Positions 43,901 to 51,492 of a stretch of DNA of 64,000 bases are shown one piece after another. Each line of letters begins with the position of its first letter. Positions within the stretch are counted from its first letter, which is position 1. The DNA is from Halopseudomonas xinjiangensis. GTDB lineage: Bacteria > Pseudomonadota > Gammaproteobacteria > Pseudomonadales > Pseudomonadaceae. The position numbers and the translations under genes were made by a program. The stretch covers positions 2,046,001-2,110,000 of the forward strand of contig NZ_LT629736.1 of the NCBI RefSeq assembly GCF_900104945.1. Reading direction: 5' to 3'. The notes below the pieces were generated by a model, which was given only the letters and a program-made list of their open reading frames with translations, was not told the origin of the DNA and did no database searches.

Positions 43901-44081
43901 CGGAGATGAGCTGGCCAGGACCATTCGGGCCCGTGCAGGCGGCGACCGCGTCCTGTTGATCGCCATGACCGGCTGGGGCCAGCCGACCGACAAACAGAAC
44001 GCACTGGACGCCGGCTTCAACGTACATCTGACCAAACCGGTCGATGCCCGCAGCCTGCTTGAGCTGGTTGGCGCCGACTAG
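40989..44081 (+). CDS. Membrane hybrid sensor histidine kinase (sensor-HAMP-GAF-PAS-HisKA-HATPase-REC)
   Basis: A 1030-residue inner-membrane kinase. Two transmembrane helices (about 18-37 and 285-308) flank a periplasmic dCache-like sensor; then a HAMP region, GAF (about 375-530), PAS (about 540-655), HisKA with TLAHELRNPL (phospho-His679), HATPase with NLLTNAAKF and GLGIGLALARELARL, and a receiver with acceptor Asp964 (VLDIGMP). The GTG at 40989 is inferred from coupling to the small peptide. No cognate output regulator lies beside it. It precedes the polysaccharide operon in convergent orientation. Confidence 0.9.
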   Translation: MSQSSGSSRRIVPLRRRLLAIALAGILPLATIAGIGLWRLVNYEEAQVELRNLDITRLAATAIETEVGRSLDVLEALSLAPALAEDDLEPFGRLVQRVLPLVPDWHSLLIANVDGEVLHRITVEGIEPGGAIADWASFSSVIATERRQAGNIAQGPEGTWGVPLRVPVVRDGTTEYVLTAVLKPSAILKVVSTRALPEGAVMTVLDRNGRRIARTSQHEQTLGQPASPTLVDMLAERPEAEGTGRTTTIEGMNAYTSFVRLQREAGWTVAVGMPTAAVQASAARAFSIYGGGLTLSLLLAIVAALIASRRISTPMTELRQAALAIGTSEMPVAPKTDIEEISEVGHALEASGRARLESEAERSRTLLRLRQAQQELTLQVTGLERLHGLSNRLIELPDLSAQLTAIVDLLCELQDTDHALILSRQGSGPLRIVAAGGFSSDNVAQLNRSDSLKGDVGARLLRGGQISLEDGICDLDGFRSLHSTPFRSSDGSVSGAIVLLQMHPHEPSALDRHLADLCAGLAAVLIDRAHMQTRAGESQRTLQVALESSSVPFCVLAPDRGDDGQVRDFCWEFINPQGARAFQRSVEELIGSPLSQVLTGWQARRTFAELLRVVNDGESRDVELAAAEHRQERWVHIIATPFEGRVAVWFADITERKRQESLLRQADRRKDEFLATLAHELRNPLAPIRMAASLFGSPRATEAQKQRSQHIIERQVAHMALLLDDLFDISRITLGKLTLRKQPTDLRDVARAALETARPKLELRRHEMSLDLAEYPVPVEADPMRLEQIITNLLTNAAKFTPEAGRVCVQVLIADGQAVVSVTDNGLGLEAEQIPTIFEKFAQIPIQGGAVSAGLGIGLALARELARLHGGEVQAFSQGLGLGSEFRVRLPLGNASTATDGSTQPTTAKLTRQRRVLVADDNPDIAGTVADILRLNGHEVIVAHDGTEALTAFERELPDAAVLDIGMPGMRGDELARTIRARAGGDRVLLIAMTGWGQPTDKQNALDAGFNVHLTKPVDARSLLELVGAD

Positions 44082-44132
44082 CCGCAGTCGGCCGCCAGCC
44101 CTAACTGCTCAGGTACCGGCTGATGAAGCCGG

Positions 44133-45119
44133 TCACGGACCCGCTGGCGGGTCGCGGAAAATCGATTCGGCCGGTTTGTTCTGCACGGTGAAGTCGGTGT
44201 CGTTCTCTCCGCCCGCGTCCGGGTTGGTATACCAGCACCAGATCCCCATGCCTTCGATACCCGGGCGGTCCAACACGGTCTTCCATTTCTCGAGAATGGT
44301 CTTCTGCAACTCGAGGTCAACCGGCAACTCCACTTCCTCGGGACTCTTCCACGGTGCCGCGAGCACATCATCAGCCGACCGCAAACCTACCTCGGCCACC
44401 CATACGGGCTTCTGATGGCGTTCGCCCAGCAGCACCAGCCGGTCGGCTGCCTCGCGCATCTGCGTATCGCGCTGCATCGGCTCGCTGGGCAGCGCCGGAT
44501 AGAGGCTGCTGCCGACCACGTCGAACACGCCCCAGTGCGGAAACTCTTCGGCTCGTTGCAAGCTATCGGTTACGTACAACACCTTGCCGGAGTACACCTC
44601 GCGCACCGCAGCGACCAGACCAGGCCATTTGCCGGATTGCTCGAGATTACGCAGTTCCGTTCCGACCACCAGCGCCGGTACCTGCTCCTGCTCGGCGACC
44701 CTTGCCAATGGCAGGACCGCTTCGCGGTAGGCGTCGAACCAGGCGTCCGGATCGGTTGGCTGCGCATCGCCAGCCCAGCGGTCGGGTATCCACAGGTGAA
44801 TCTTCAATACCGGCACCAGGCCCACCTGCTTCATCTGTCTCAGGCCCGCCTGGATCATTTCCGGACTGCTGTCGCTGCCAATGACCGGATCGTTGGAGTC
44901 TGTCTGGGCCTGCCAGGTGAACGCCACCAGCAATGCGCGATCAGCCCCGCTGTCGGCCAATTGTTGCAATGAACGCTTGGCCTCCTCGCTGTCCCAACCG
45001 GCATCTCCAGCGACTTTGACATTGGCGCCAATCCAGAACTCCGGTTGTTGCGTGCACCCGACAAGGGGCAACAGCAACACTGCCAGAAACATCAGGGTTC
45101 TCTTTGCCATACCCGCCAT
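44133..45119 (-). CDS. GH113-like glycosidase lipoprotein
   Basis: A 328-residue protein with lipoprotein signal (LAVLLLPLVGC) and an (beta/alpha)8-barrel of the glycoside-hydrolase 113 type: FWIGANVKVAGDAGWDSEEA, a conserved acid in VVGTELRNLEQSG, and VWVAEVGLRSADD, with the second candidate catalytic Glu in AEVG. GH113 enzymes are beta-mannanases or related. I chose the ATG at 45117-45119 (AAGGAG four bases upstream). It is the last gene of the polysaccharide operon and overlaps the upstream membrane gene by 28 bases. It likely trims or matures the polymer in the periplasm (inference). Confidence 0.8.
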   Translation of the reverse strand: MAGMAKRTLMFLAVLLLPLVGCTQQPEFWIGANVKVAGDAGWDSEEAKRSLQQLADSGADRALLVAFTWQAQTDSNDPVIGSDSSPEMIQAGLRQMKQVGLVPVLKIHLWIPDRWAGDAQPTDPDAWFDAYREAVLPLARVAEQEQVPALVVGTELRNLEQSGKWPGLVAAVREVYSGKVLYVTDSLQRAEEFPHWGVFDVVGSSLYPALPSEPMQRDTQMREAADRLVLLGERHQKPVWVAEVGLRSADDVLAAPWKSPEEVELPVDLELQKTILEKWKTVLDRPGIEGMGIWCWYTNPDAGGENDTDFTVQNKPAESIFRDPPAGP

Positions 45120-46606
45120 ACCTCTCCTTCGAATACCAATTGATAACCCGGCATGCCGCTTTCCCATAGCTGCGGGAACCGTTGCGAAATGCTGTCCTGA
45201 GCGCCTTCCAGCGAACCCGGCCGTGCGACCACGAGCTGCGCCGGCATGCCGCCGCGTGTCGAAAGCGCCAGCTTGAAGCGGTCGTCGAACGGCAGTATCA
45301 GCTGCTCGGCGTCGCGTCGTGCGGCAATGACCCGGTATGCCGCCTGGTCATCGATTAATGTCGGCAGACGCACATCAGCCAGCCATGCGCCGAGACGAAT
45401 GTCTTCGCTCGCGCGCTGCTCCAGCGGAGTGCGGAATGCTGTGGACCACTGCTGCACCTCCGGGAGCGGATCACGCAATAGCACCAGCCAACCGAGCGGT
45501 ATCGCCAGCAATAGCAGCACCGTCGCAGGAATCCGTTGCCAGGGCAGCAACGTGCGCAATCCAAGCGCTGCCGGCACCAGCAACAGCGAGAGAAAATCCA
45601 GCGCCTGGGTAGCGAACCAGGCCAGCGTCGCCATGGCGCCAGCGCAGACCAGCGTACCGGCCACGGCCAGGGTGCCGGCCCAACCACGCTGAAGACTCCA
45701 GAAAGCCAGAAGCAGCGACGGGAACGACAGCGCGCCTGTCACGACCAGCCACAGCAGCGGCTGCCACCACTGCCCGCCAAACTCGAGCAACCAGGGGAGA
45801 TACGGCGCATCGGCGTAACCGCCACGGAAAGCTGAATCAGCACGGGTAATAAACATCAGACTGTCGCCGAAGAACAGCCAGTTCATGTACATCCAGCCAA
45901 GCAGAGCAAACAGAAATGGCAGATAACATATGAGATAGAACGCCAGAGGCGCACGCTGAAGGATGGTGCGCGGCGCAACCAGGGCTAGCCAGGGCAGCAT
46001 GGCAAGCGCGATGAAGGACACCCGCTCGTCAATGAAGAACAACAGGCACAACCAGCCGGCAAACCGCAGATAGGCGCGCGGTTCCGGATCCCCGCGAAAG
46101 CTGCGCAGCGTGCGAAACAGGCCGTATACCGCGAGCGTTCCGAGTCCGAGATTGTGCCCGGAAGTGGCCACCCACAGAAAATACGGATGGCAGACCAGCA
46201 ACACCGTCCACAGCCAGCCCCAGAGCGCGCCATGGTCCCGCGTGATGTCGCGCCAGGCCAGCGACGCGAACAGGGTCATCGCACCGATATCCAGCAGGTA
46301 CGGCACCAGCACCCCAGGCAAGCCGGGCATCCAGCTGAACAAGAGACCCAGATAGACCGACATCTGCGTCGACAGGAACCCGGCAAACTCCAGACGCAGG
46401 CCTGCCGCGTCGCGCATCACCAGTAGCTTGGCGTAGCGCGCCAGTGCATCGCTGCTCATGTAGCCGTTGGCGAGCAGGTGGTAACACAGGGCGGCCAGCG
46501 CAAGCAGTACGACGATGAGTACCGGAGCGCTATGACGGCGGCGCCGCCGGGATCTACTCCCGGAGCGCGGCCTTGCGTTCGGCCGGTACGTACTTGCTAA
46601 TGCCAT
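45092..46606 (-). CDS. Multi-pass membrane protein, PMT/GT39-like glycosyltransferase candidate
   Basis: A 504-residue protein with about 10-12 hydrophobic segments (from residue 28 onward) and a soluble C-terminal part (about 395-504). The early exposed segment GYMSSDALARYAKLL and the absence of a GT2 domain suggest an undecaprenyl-phosphate-sugar-dependent transferase (GT-C fold) rather than a synthase. No sugar specificity can be inferred. The start overlaps the GT2 gene by 53 bases and its stop overlaps the GH113-like gene, so all belong to one operon. The Arg-rich N terminus (SRSRRRRRHS) is unusual. Confidence 0.72.
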   Translation of the reverse strand: MALASTYRPNARPRSGSRSRRRRRHSAPVLIVVLLALAALCYHLLANGYMSSDALARYAKLLVMRDAAGLRLEFAGFLSTQMSVYLGLLFSWMPGLPGVLVPYLLDIGAMTLFASLAWRDITRDHGALWGWLWTVLLVCHPYFLWVATSGHNLGLGTLAVYGLFRTLRSFRGDPEPRAYLRFAGWLCLLFFIDERVSFIALAMLPWLALVAPRTILQRAPLAFYLICYLPFLFALLGWMYMNWLFFGDSLMFITRADSAFRGGYADAPYLPWLLEFGGQWWQPLLWLVVTGALSFPSLLLAFWSLQRGWAGTLAVAGTLVCAGAMATLAWFATQALDFLSLLLVPAALGLRTLLPWQRIPATVLLLLAIPLGWLVLLRDPLPEVQQWSTAFRTPLEQRASEDIRLGAWLADVRLPTLIDDQAAYRVIAARRDAEQLILPFDDRFKLALSTRGGMPAQLVVARPGSLEGAQDSISQRFPQLWESGMPGYQLVFEGEVWRVWQREP

Positions 46607-48467
46607 GATTGGTCTTTTCCCAGTAGAACGGTCTGCTGATCAATTGCCAGAGGCCCTTGTATGCGGCAAATGACTGCAACAGCCAATACAGCGGAACGGT
46701 GAGCGCGTAAGGTGCCAGCTTGAAATAGTCGCGTTTGAAGCCTGCGACCAAGGTCATGTAGATGAAGAAGCCGTTGGCCAACAGCAGATTGAGCAGACTC
46801 AGATACACCAGCGCCGGTGGAAACAGGAAGTCGAAGGCGCGGGTCCCGGCTGCCAGCCAGAGGGCATAGATCAGCCAGAGCAAAGGCGCTGCCAGTGCGG
46901 TCAGCACACCACCGCCAATGAAGAACTGGAACCCCCAGAAGCCCCGAAAGCCGGTCGAGCGATACAGATGCACCGGATCGCGCATGTGTACCAGCCAGGT
47001 CTGCATGTAGCCCTTGAACCAGCGCGAACGCTGCCGGATCCAGTTGGGAATGCTCACGTTGGCTTCTTCGAAGGTAGTCGAATTGACCACGCTTACCCGA
47101 TAACCCTGCTGGACCAGACGCACTCCGAGATCGGCGTCTTCGGTAACGTTGTAAGGGTCCCAGGCATAAACGCTGCGTAGCGCCTGAATACGGAAGTGAT
47201 TGGATGTGCCGCCGAGCGGAATCGGAATGCGCAGGTACTCGAGTGCCGGCAGGTAGAAGTCGAACCAGAGCGTGTACTCCAGCGTGAACATCCGCGTCAG
47301 CCAGTTTTCATCGGCGTTGTAGTAATTCAGCCGTGCCTGCACGCATACCACCTCGGGTGCCGACTTGGCAAAAGCCGCCACCACGCGCTTGAGCTGACCC
47401 GGCTCGGGCTTGTCTTCGGCATCGTAGATGGTCACGAACTGGCCGCGGGCGAAACGCAGGGCGTAGTTGCAGGCCTTCGGCTTGGTACGCGGCGATGATG
47501 GCGGGACACGGATGATCTCGAAGATCGCTTCGAGCCCCAAACGTTTGGCCGCCTCGATGGTTTCCCGGTCGTCCGATTCGAGCACCAGCTTGATATCCAG
47601 CTTGGAGGCCGGATAGTCGAGCTTGCGCAACGCATTGGCGAGTATCGGCAGAATCTCCGGCTCGCGGTACATGGGCACCAGAACCGTATAGACCGGAAGA
47701 TCTTCCTCGCGCAGGCTGGCAACGTCGTCCTCGGTGACCTTGATGTCGATCCGCCGTCTCGATCCGTACCATACCAGCACCAGCTTCAACGCAAAGGTGG
47801 CGAGAAAGCCCAGCGTAATCAACACGTTCAGCCCGATCAGCGCATTGACAGGAGACAAGGCCAGCGCCACCAGAAGCACGGTGAGCAGCCCATACAGGGT
47901 AAGCAACTGCGGGCGAGTGATTACTTCACGCGCCGAATGCTCCGGCGCGCGGTCCGCCAGTAACGTCAGCGCGTCGTGAGTCAGACGGAAATCCGAGTCG
48001 AGCTGAAGGCTCCAGAGAATGTCGAACTTCGATGTACCGACAAACAGCACCTCTGGTCCGAAGGTGCGCCTCGCCCAGGTGAACGTCTCGGGGCCAGGGT
48101 CGGCCACTGCCAGCACCAGACGGTTATTCTCATAGCGCCAGGGAATGACCTGTCGCTCAGCACAGGCGGAAAAAAGATCGGGGTTGAGCGGCGCTTCCGG
48201 CGGATTCTCCACCAGATCGACGAAATCAAGCCCGAAGTGCTCGGATAGCGCCTGGTACAACCGCAGGGCGGTCATCCAGCGATGCGCGAGTACGATCTCG
48301 CCGAGGCGCGAGCGCCAGCGCTTTTGCAGTGACAATGCGGTGTCGCGATGCTCCGGACGCAGCAAACCCTTCTCGACCAGCATCTCACCGAGACGCTCGC
48401 GATCGGCGAGCGGGTTGGGTTGCCGTCCGTATGCGACGGCGGTACCGGTCATACCACTTTGCTGCAT
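46554..48467 (-). CDS. Processive GT2 synthase with N-terminal MshEN domain
   Basis: A 637-residue inner-membrane glycosyltransferase. Residues about 25-160 are an MshEN/GSPII_E_N domain, with tandem RLGEMLVEKGLL (25-36) and RLGEIVL (54-60) motifs like the c-di-GMP-binding repeats of MshE-type ATPases. TM helices at about 188-235 lead to a GT2 domain with LESDD, YDAEDKPEPG (348-357), TEDADLG (442-448) and QRSRW (479-483), the QxxRW of processive synthases; further helices follow. The architecture resembles NfrB and BcsA-like enzymes, but with MshEN instead of PilZ. It sits one base after the barrel gene's stop, in the operon with the BcsB-like gene. Confidence 0.88.
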   Translation of the reverse strand: MQQSGMTGTAVAYGRQPNPLADRERLGEMLVEKGLLRPEHRDTALSLQKRWRSRLGEIVLAHRWMTALRLYQALSEHFGLDFVDLVENPPEAPLNPDLFSACAERQVIPWRYENNRLVLAVADPGPETFTWARRTFGPEVLFVGTSKFDILWSLQLDSDFRLTHDALTLLADRAPEHSAREVITRPQLLTLYGLLTVLLVALALSPVNALIGLNVLITLGFLATFALKLVLVWYGSRRRIDIKVTEDDVASLREEDLPVYTVLVPMYREPEILPILANALRKLDYPASKLDIKLVLESDDRETIEAAKRLGLEAIFEIIRVPPSSPRTKPKACNYALRFARGQFVTIYDAEDKPEPGQLKRVVAAFAKSAPEVVCVQARLNYYNADENWLTRMFTLEYTLWFDFYLPALEYLRIPIPLGGTSNHFRIQALRSVYAWDPYNVTEDADLGVRLVQQGYRVSVVNSTTFEEANVSIPNWIRQRSRWFKGYMQTWLVHMRDPVHLYRSTGFRGFWGFQFFIGGGVLTALAAPLLWLIYALWLAAGTRAFDFLFPPALVYLSLLNLLLANGFFIYMTLVAGFKRDYFKLAPYALTVPLYWLLQSFAAYKGLWQLISRPFYWEKTNHGISKYVPAERKAALRE

Positions 48468-48468
48468 G

Positions 48469-49350
48469 TCAGAAGCGCCACCAGGCAGCTACGAAGGGGC
48501 CGTCCGCTCCGCCGGTATTGCGACCGAGTACCGGCTTGGTGTAACCCACCTGAAAATGTACATTGCCCGCACCGGGCGTGAACAACAGCGAAGCCTGTAG
48601 CTTGGTGAGGTCGTAATCGGTACTGTCGATGAACGCCAGGCGGTTGCGCTCTTCACCGTTACCCAAGCCTTCGATGACGTTCACCTCGCCCATCAACATC
48701 CAGTGCGGGTTCAACGCGATGCCGCTGGCAATGTCGAAGCGAAACTCATCGGCCGGATCGTCACTGCGCAGCCGAATCGCGGCCCCCGCGTCGATGTAAC
48801 CGTTGCGCCCACCGAGCACATAGCCACGTCCGACGCTATAGCGCAGCTCGAATGCATAATCGCCCAGGCCCAGCGCCGGCATCTCGTCGTCATCGTACGT
48901 CGGGATACTCACCAAGCCTTGCAGTGCGCCGACCCAGGTGTCGCCCGACCCTGGGTTCAAGCGGTAGCGCAAGGCAAGCTCCTGGTCACCGAAACCACGC
49001 GTGCTGCCGCTGAAGGTGTCGCTGTCGTAGCTCACATCGTTGTAATAGAAGTTGCCGATGGCAGTCAGGTCCGGGGTCAGTCCGTGCTCAATGTACAGGT
49101 TGATCTGGTCCTGGCGACTGTTGCCTCGATCGGGGAAGCGGGTCCTCTCGCTCGACGCGTCGAATGCGGTGGCATCTTCAGTGTGCGCCAGCTTCAGAAT
49201 CGTCAGGGTGCGCCCCTGTTCCTGTACCCAGGCGCCTGCCGAAACGGGCATGGCGACCCCAAACGAGAGCGCAGAAACAGCTGTCAGCAGGATGGCGCCC
49301 GGCGAAGGGACACGGCGCGCAGAGCGATGAAGCATCGAAGGTCGGTTCAT
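48469..49350 (-). CDS. Outer-membrane beta-barrel of the polysaccharide operon
   Basis: A 293-residue protein with a signal peptide (cleavage near residue 39 after SAGA) and amphipathic strands, ending in the aromatic AAWWRF expected for BamA recognition. It has no BcsC-type TPR scaffold or AlgE family features. The size fits a 12-14-strand pore; an export channel for the polymer is plausible from position between the BcsB-like protein and the synthase. Its ATG overlaps the BcsB-like stop by four bases. Confidence 0.78.
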   Translation of the reverse strand: MNRPSMLHRSARRVPSPGAILLTAVSALSFGVAMPVSAGAWVQEQGRTLTILKLAHTEDATAFDASSERTRFPDRGNSRQDQINLYIEHGLTPDLTAIGNFYYNDVSYDSDTFSGSTRGFGDQELALRYRLNPGSGDTWVGALQGLVSIPTYDDDEMPALGLGDYAFELRYSVGRGYVLGGRNGYIDAGAAIRLRSDDPADEFRFDIASGIALNPHWMLMGEVNVIEGLGNGEERNRLAFIDSTDYDLTKLQASLLFTPGAGNVHFQVGYTKPVLGRNTGGADGPFVAAWWRF

Positions 49351-51305
49351 AGTGAGTTCTTCCTCATTTTGCGGGCTACCAGCACGGCGATGATGGTCAG
49401 AAGCAACCAGGCGGCAGCGAATATCCAGCCGCGGTAACGGGCCAAGGTGTCGAGCCAGGTGGTTCGTTCAGGATAGGCGACACTGGCAACAGCGTCGTTT
49501 CGCGTATCGATGGCTACCAGCACGCCCCGGGAGTCGCCAAAAATCAGATCGCCTGTGGCACTTTCTGCGCCGGGCGGAAAGCCCGGCACACCTTCTGCAA
49601 CGGTTCTCAGCCAGAGACCGCGCTGGCTGCCACTGCGTACCAGACTGACCGTCTGGATGCCCGGCAGCTCGCCGGAGTCGAGCAACACCGAGCCGAACCG
49701 GTCCTGCACCTGAATTCGGCCATGGTCGAAGATGATCGGCGCGCTGAAGCCTTCGGGAGGTTGCGGACCAAGCCAGATGAACGGGCGGTCTGCCACCGGT
49801 GGCAGCGATACACTGCTGAACTCGGCGCCGCGCGGGTCTACGCCAAGACTGTTGCCGATGCTGCCGAGCACCCTGACCCAGGCCGACGGATCGCCGAAGG
49901 CATCCGCGGGCAGGTGCACGGAAAAGGCGCCGCCGACCCCGCGAGCGAACTCGGCCACGGTTTCGGGGGTGCGCTGCGACTCGACAGTTTCAAGCACCGA
50001 CGAATCGAGCAGCTGCGCGTAGCCGGAGCCCACTTCGGAATCGCAAGGCTGGTTGTCTTGGCCCTTGAGCACGATGCGCACCGGGTCCTTGGCGTACAGC
50101 CCGGCTTCATTCAGCGGCAGCGACAGCGAATGCCGCCCTCCCTCGCTGGGCAAGGATTGCAGTCCGCGAACCACGTTGTTCTGCAGGATATACAGCACCA
50201 GGGGTGCGTCGTCCGGGCTCGGGGGCACGACCATATCCAGACGTAACGCAGCCGGCGCGCGCCCGGTAGGGAGAATGTCCGTGCGAAAGGTCCATTCGGT
50301 CGGGTCACGGAAGACTCGCGCGCTGACATCCGCGCCCAGACGCTCCAGGGCGAAGCGCTCGGAGGACCCGCTTTCCAGAGGAGCACCGAGACTCTCGCCA
50401 TAGCCATCGTCCGCCAGCAGCAGCGCCCAAGGACCGGCAAGTGAATCGATGTGATAAGGCTCGACGATAGCCATCTGTTGTCTCGCCGACGCTTCGGCCG
50501 GCTCAATGAGCTGGATGTCGTTTTCCGCTTCGAGAAGAACACCTTGCTGGGCTAGCGCGTCGCGGGTGGAGATGACGATGTCCGCTTCCTCGCCCGGATC
50601 CGCGTGACTGACGGTGTGTCCGCGTGCTTGAAGCTCGCGGGTGAGCAGCCAGGCAGCACGAATCGCTTCGGCCCCGAGCCAGGGGTCCATCGCCAGGGAA
50701 ACACTATCGGGGAGCGTAGTGAGAAAGCTGCGAATGCTGGTACGGGGCTCGTCATCAAGCTCGTAGACGATGGCGGTTTCCGGAAGAACCCGGAAAAAGC
50801 GCTGGCGACCCGGCGCGCTGCAACTGTTGACCGTCGAGTACCAGTTGGCACTGACTTCTACCTCGACGAAGGGCCTGTTCAGGTCCGCTTCGCTCAGCGG
50901 CAATATGATCTGTGAACGGCGCAGCGAGCCACCCCCAGGCGCGTCGGGCAGCTCGCCGACATCGTCCATGGAGATCAATTCACGGGGCGTGCCGTTGACG
51001 GTAACTTGCAGCGTGGCCCCCGCCTCGGCAAGCATCGGAACCGCGTAACGAAGATCCAGGCGCGGATCGCCCAGTTCGGCGTCGAGCGGCAACGGCAGGC
51101 GAAAGCTGACGACATCTTCTGCGTGAAGCGGATGCAGCCCTTGGCCATGACCAATGTCGGCCAGGTTTCGCCAGGCGGTACTCAGCTCTTCGGAGGGCGC
51201 TTCGGCCTCCGATTGTTCATCTGCTGTCTGCGCATGAGTGAGCTGCGAAAGTAGAAGTGCGCAGCAATAGAACAACATCGGCATCCCGCCGAAACTGAAT
51301 CGCAT
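49347..51305 (-). CDS. BcsB-like periplasmic subunit, C-terminally membrane-anchored
   Basis: A 652-residue exported protein with signal peptide (MLFYCCALLLSQLTHAQ) and a C-terminal transmembrane helix (WIFAAAWLLLTIIAVLVARKM). The jelly-roll segments (TLQVTVNGTPRELISMDD; RPFVEVEVSANWYSTVNSCS) are those of the cellulose synthase regulatory subunit BcsB family, in which a periplasmic carbohydrate-binding scaffold docks on BcsA. It is first in the operon and followed by the barrel, synthase, GT-C-like and GH113-like genes. The ATG at 51303-51305 is chosen over a TTG at 51338. No good ribosome site is visible. Confidence 0.83.
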   Translation of the reverse strand: MRFSFGGMPMLFYCCALLLSQLTHAQTADEQSEAEAPSEELSTAWRNLADIGHGQGLHPLHAEDVVSFRLPLPLDAELGDPRLDLRYAVPMLAEAGATLQVTVNGTPRELISMDDVGELPDAPGGGSLRRSQIILPLSEADLNRPFVEVEVSANWYSTVNSCSAPGRQRFFRVLPETAIVYELDDEPRTSIRSFLTTLPDSVSLAMDPWLGAEAIRAAWLLTRELQARGHTVSHADPGEEADIVISTRDALAQQGVLLEAENDIQLIEPAEASARQQMAIVEPYHIDSLAGPWALLLADDGYGESLGAPLESGSSERFALERLGADVSARVFRDPTEWTFRTDILPTGRAPAALRLDMVVPPSPDDAPLVLYILQNNVVRGLQSLPSEGGRHSLSLPLNEAGLYAKDPVRIVLKGQDNQPCDSEVGSGYAQLLDSSVLETVESQRTPETVAEFARGVGGAFSVHLPADAFGDPSAWVRVLGSIGNSLGVDPRGAEFSSVSLPPVADRPFIWLGPQPPEGFSAPIIFDHGRIQVQDRFGSVLLDSGELPGIQTVSLVRSGSQRGLWLRTVAEGVPGFPPGAESATGDLIFGDSRGVLVAIDTRNDAVASVAYPERTTWLDTLARYRGWIFAAAWLLLTIIAVLVARKMRKNSL

Positions 51306-51492
51306 TGTTGAACGTGCCCTGGGTGGAAGCCCGTCCAATGGGCGTGTACTGGTTGAATCCGACCATGCCTTTAGGTGCTTCGTGCTGGCCTTTGTTCCGG
51401 AGAAACCGAAGCTTTTTGATGGCGAGATCGCGGCTAGCCGCTATCAACCGAGCCAGAGCGCTCGGAGGATTTTGCCCTGCGCGGGAAGACAG

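Noticed and set aside
44112-44128. ACCGGC/GCCGGT stem between the hybrid kinase and the GH113-like gene
   Set aside because: Only 6 base pairs with no T run; weak terminator evidence.
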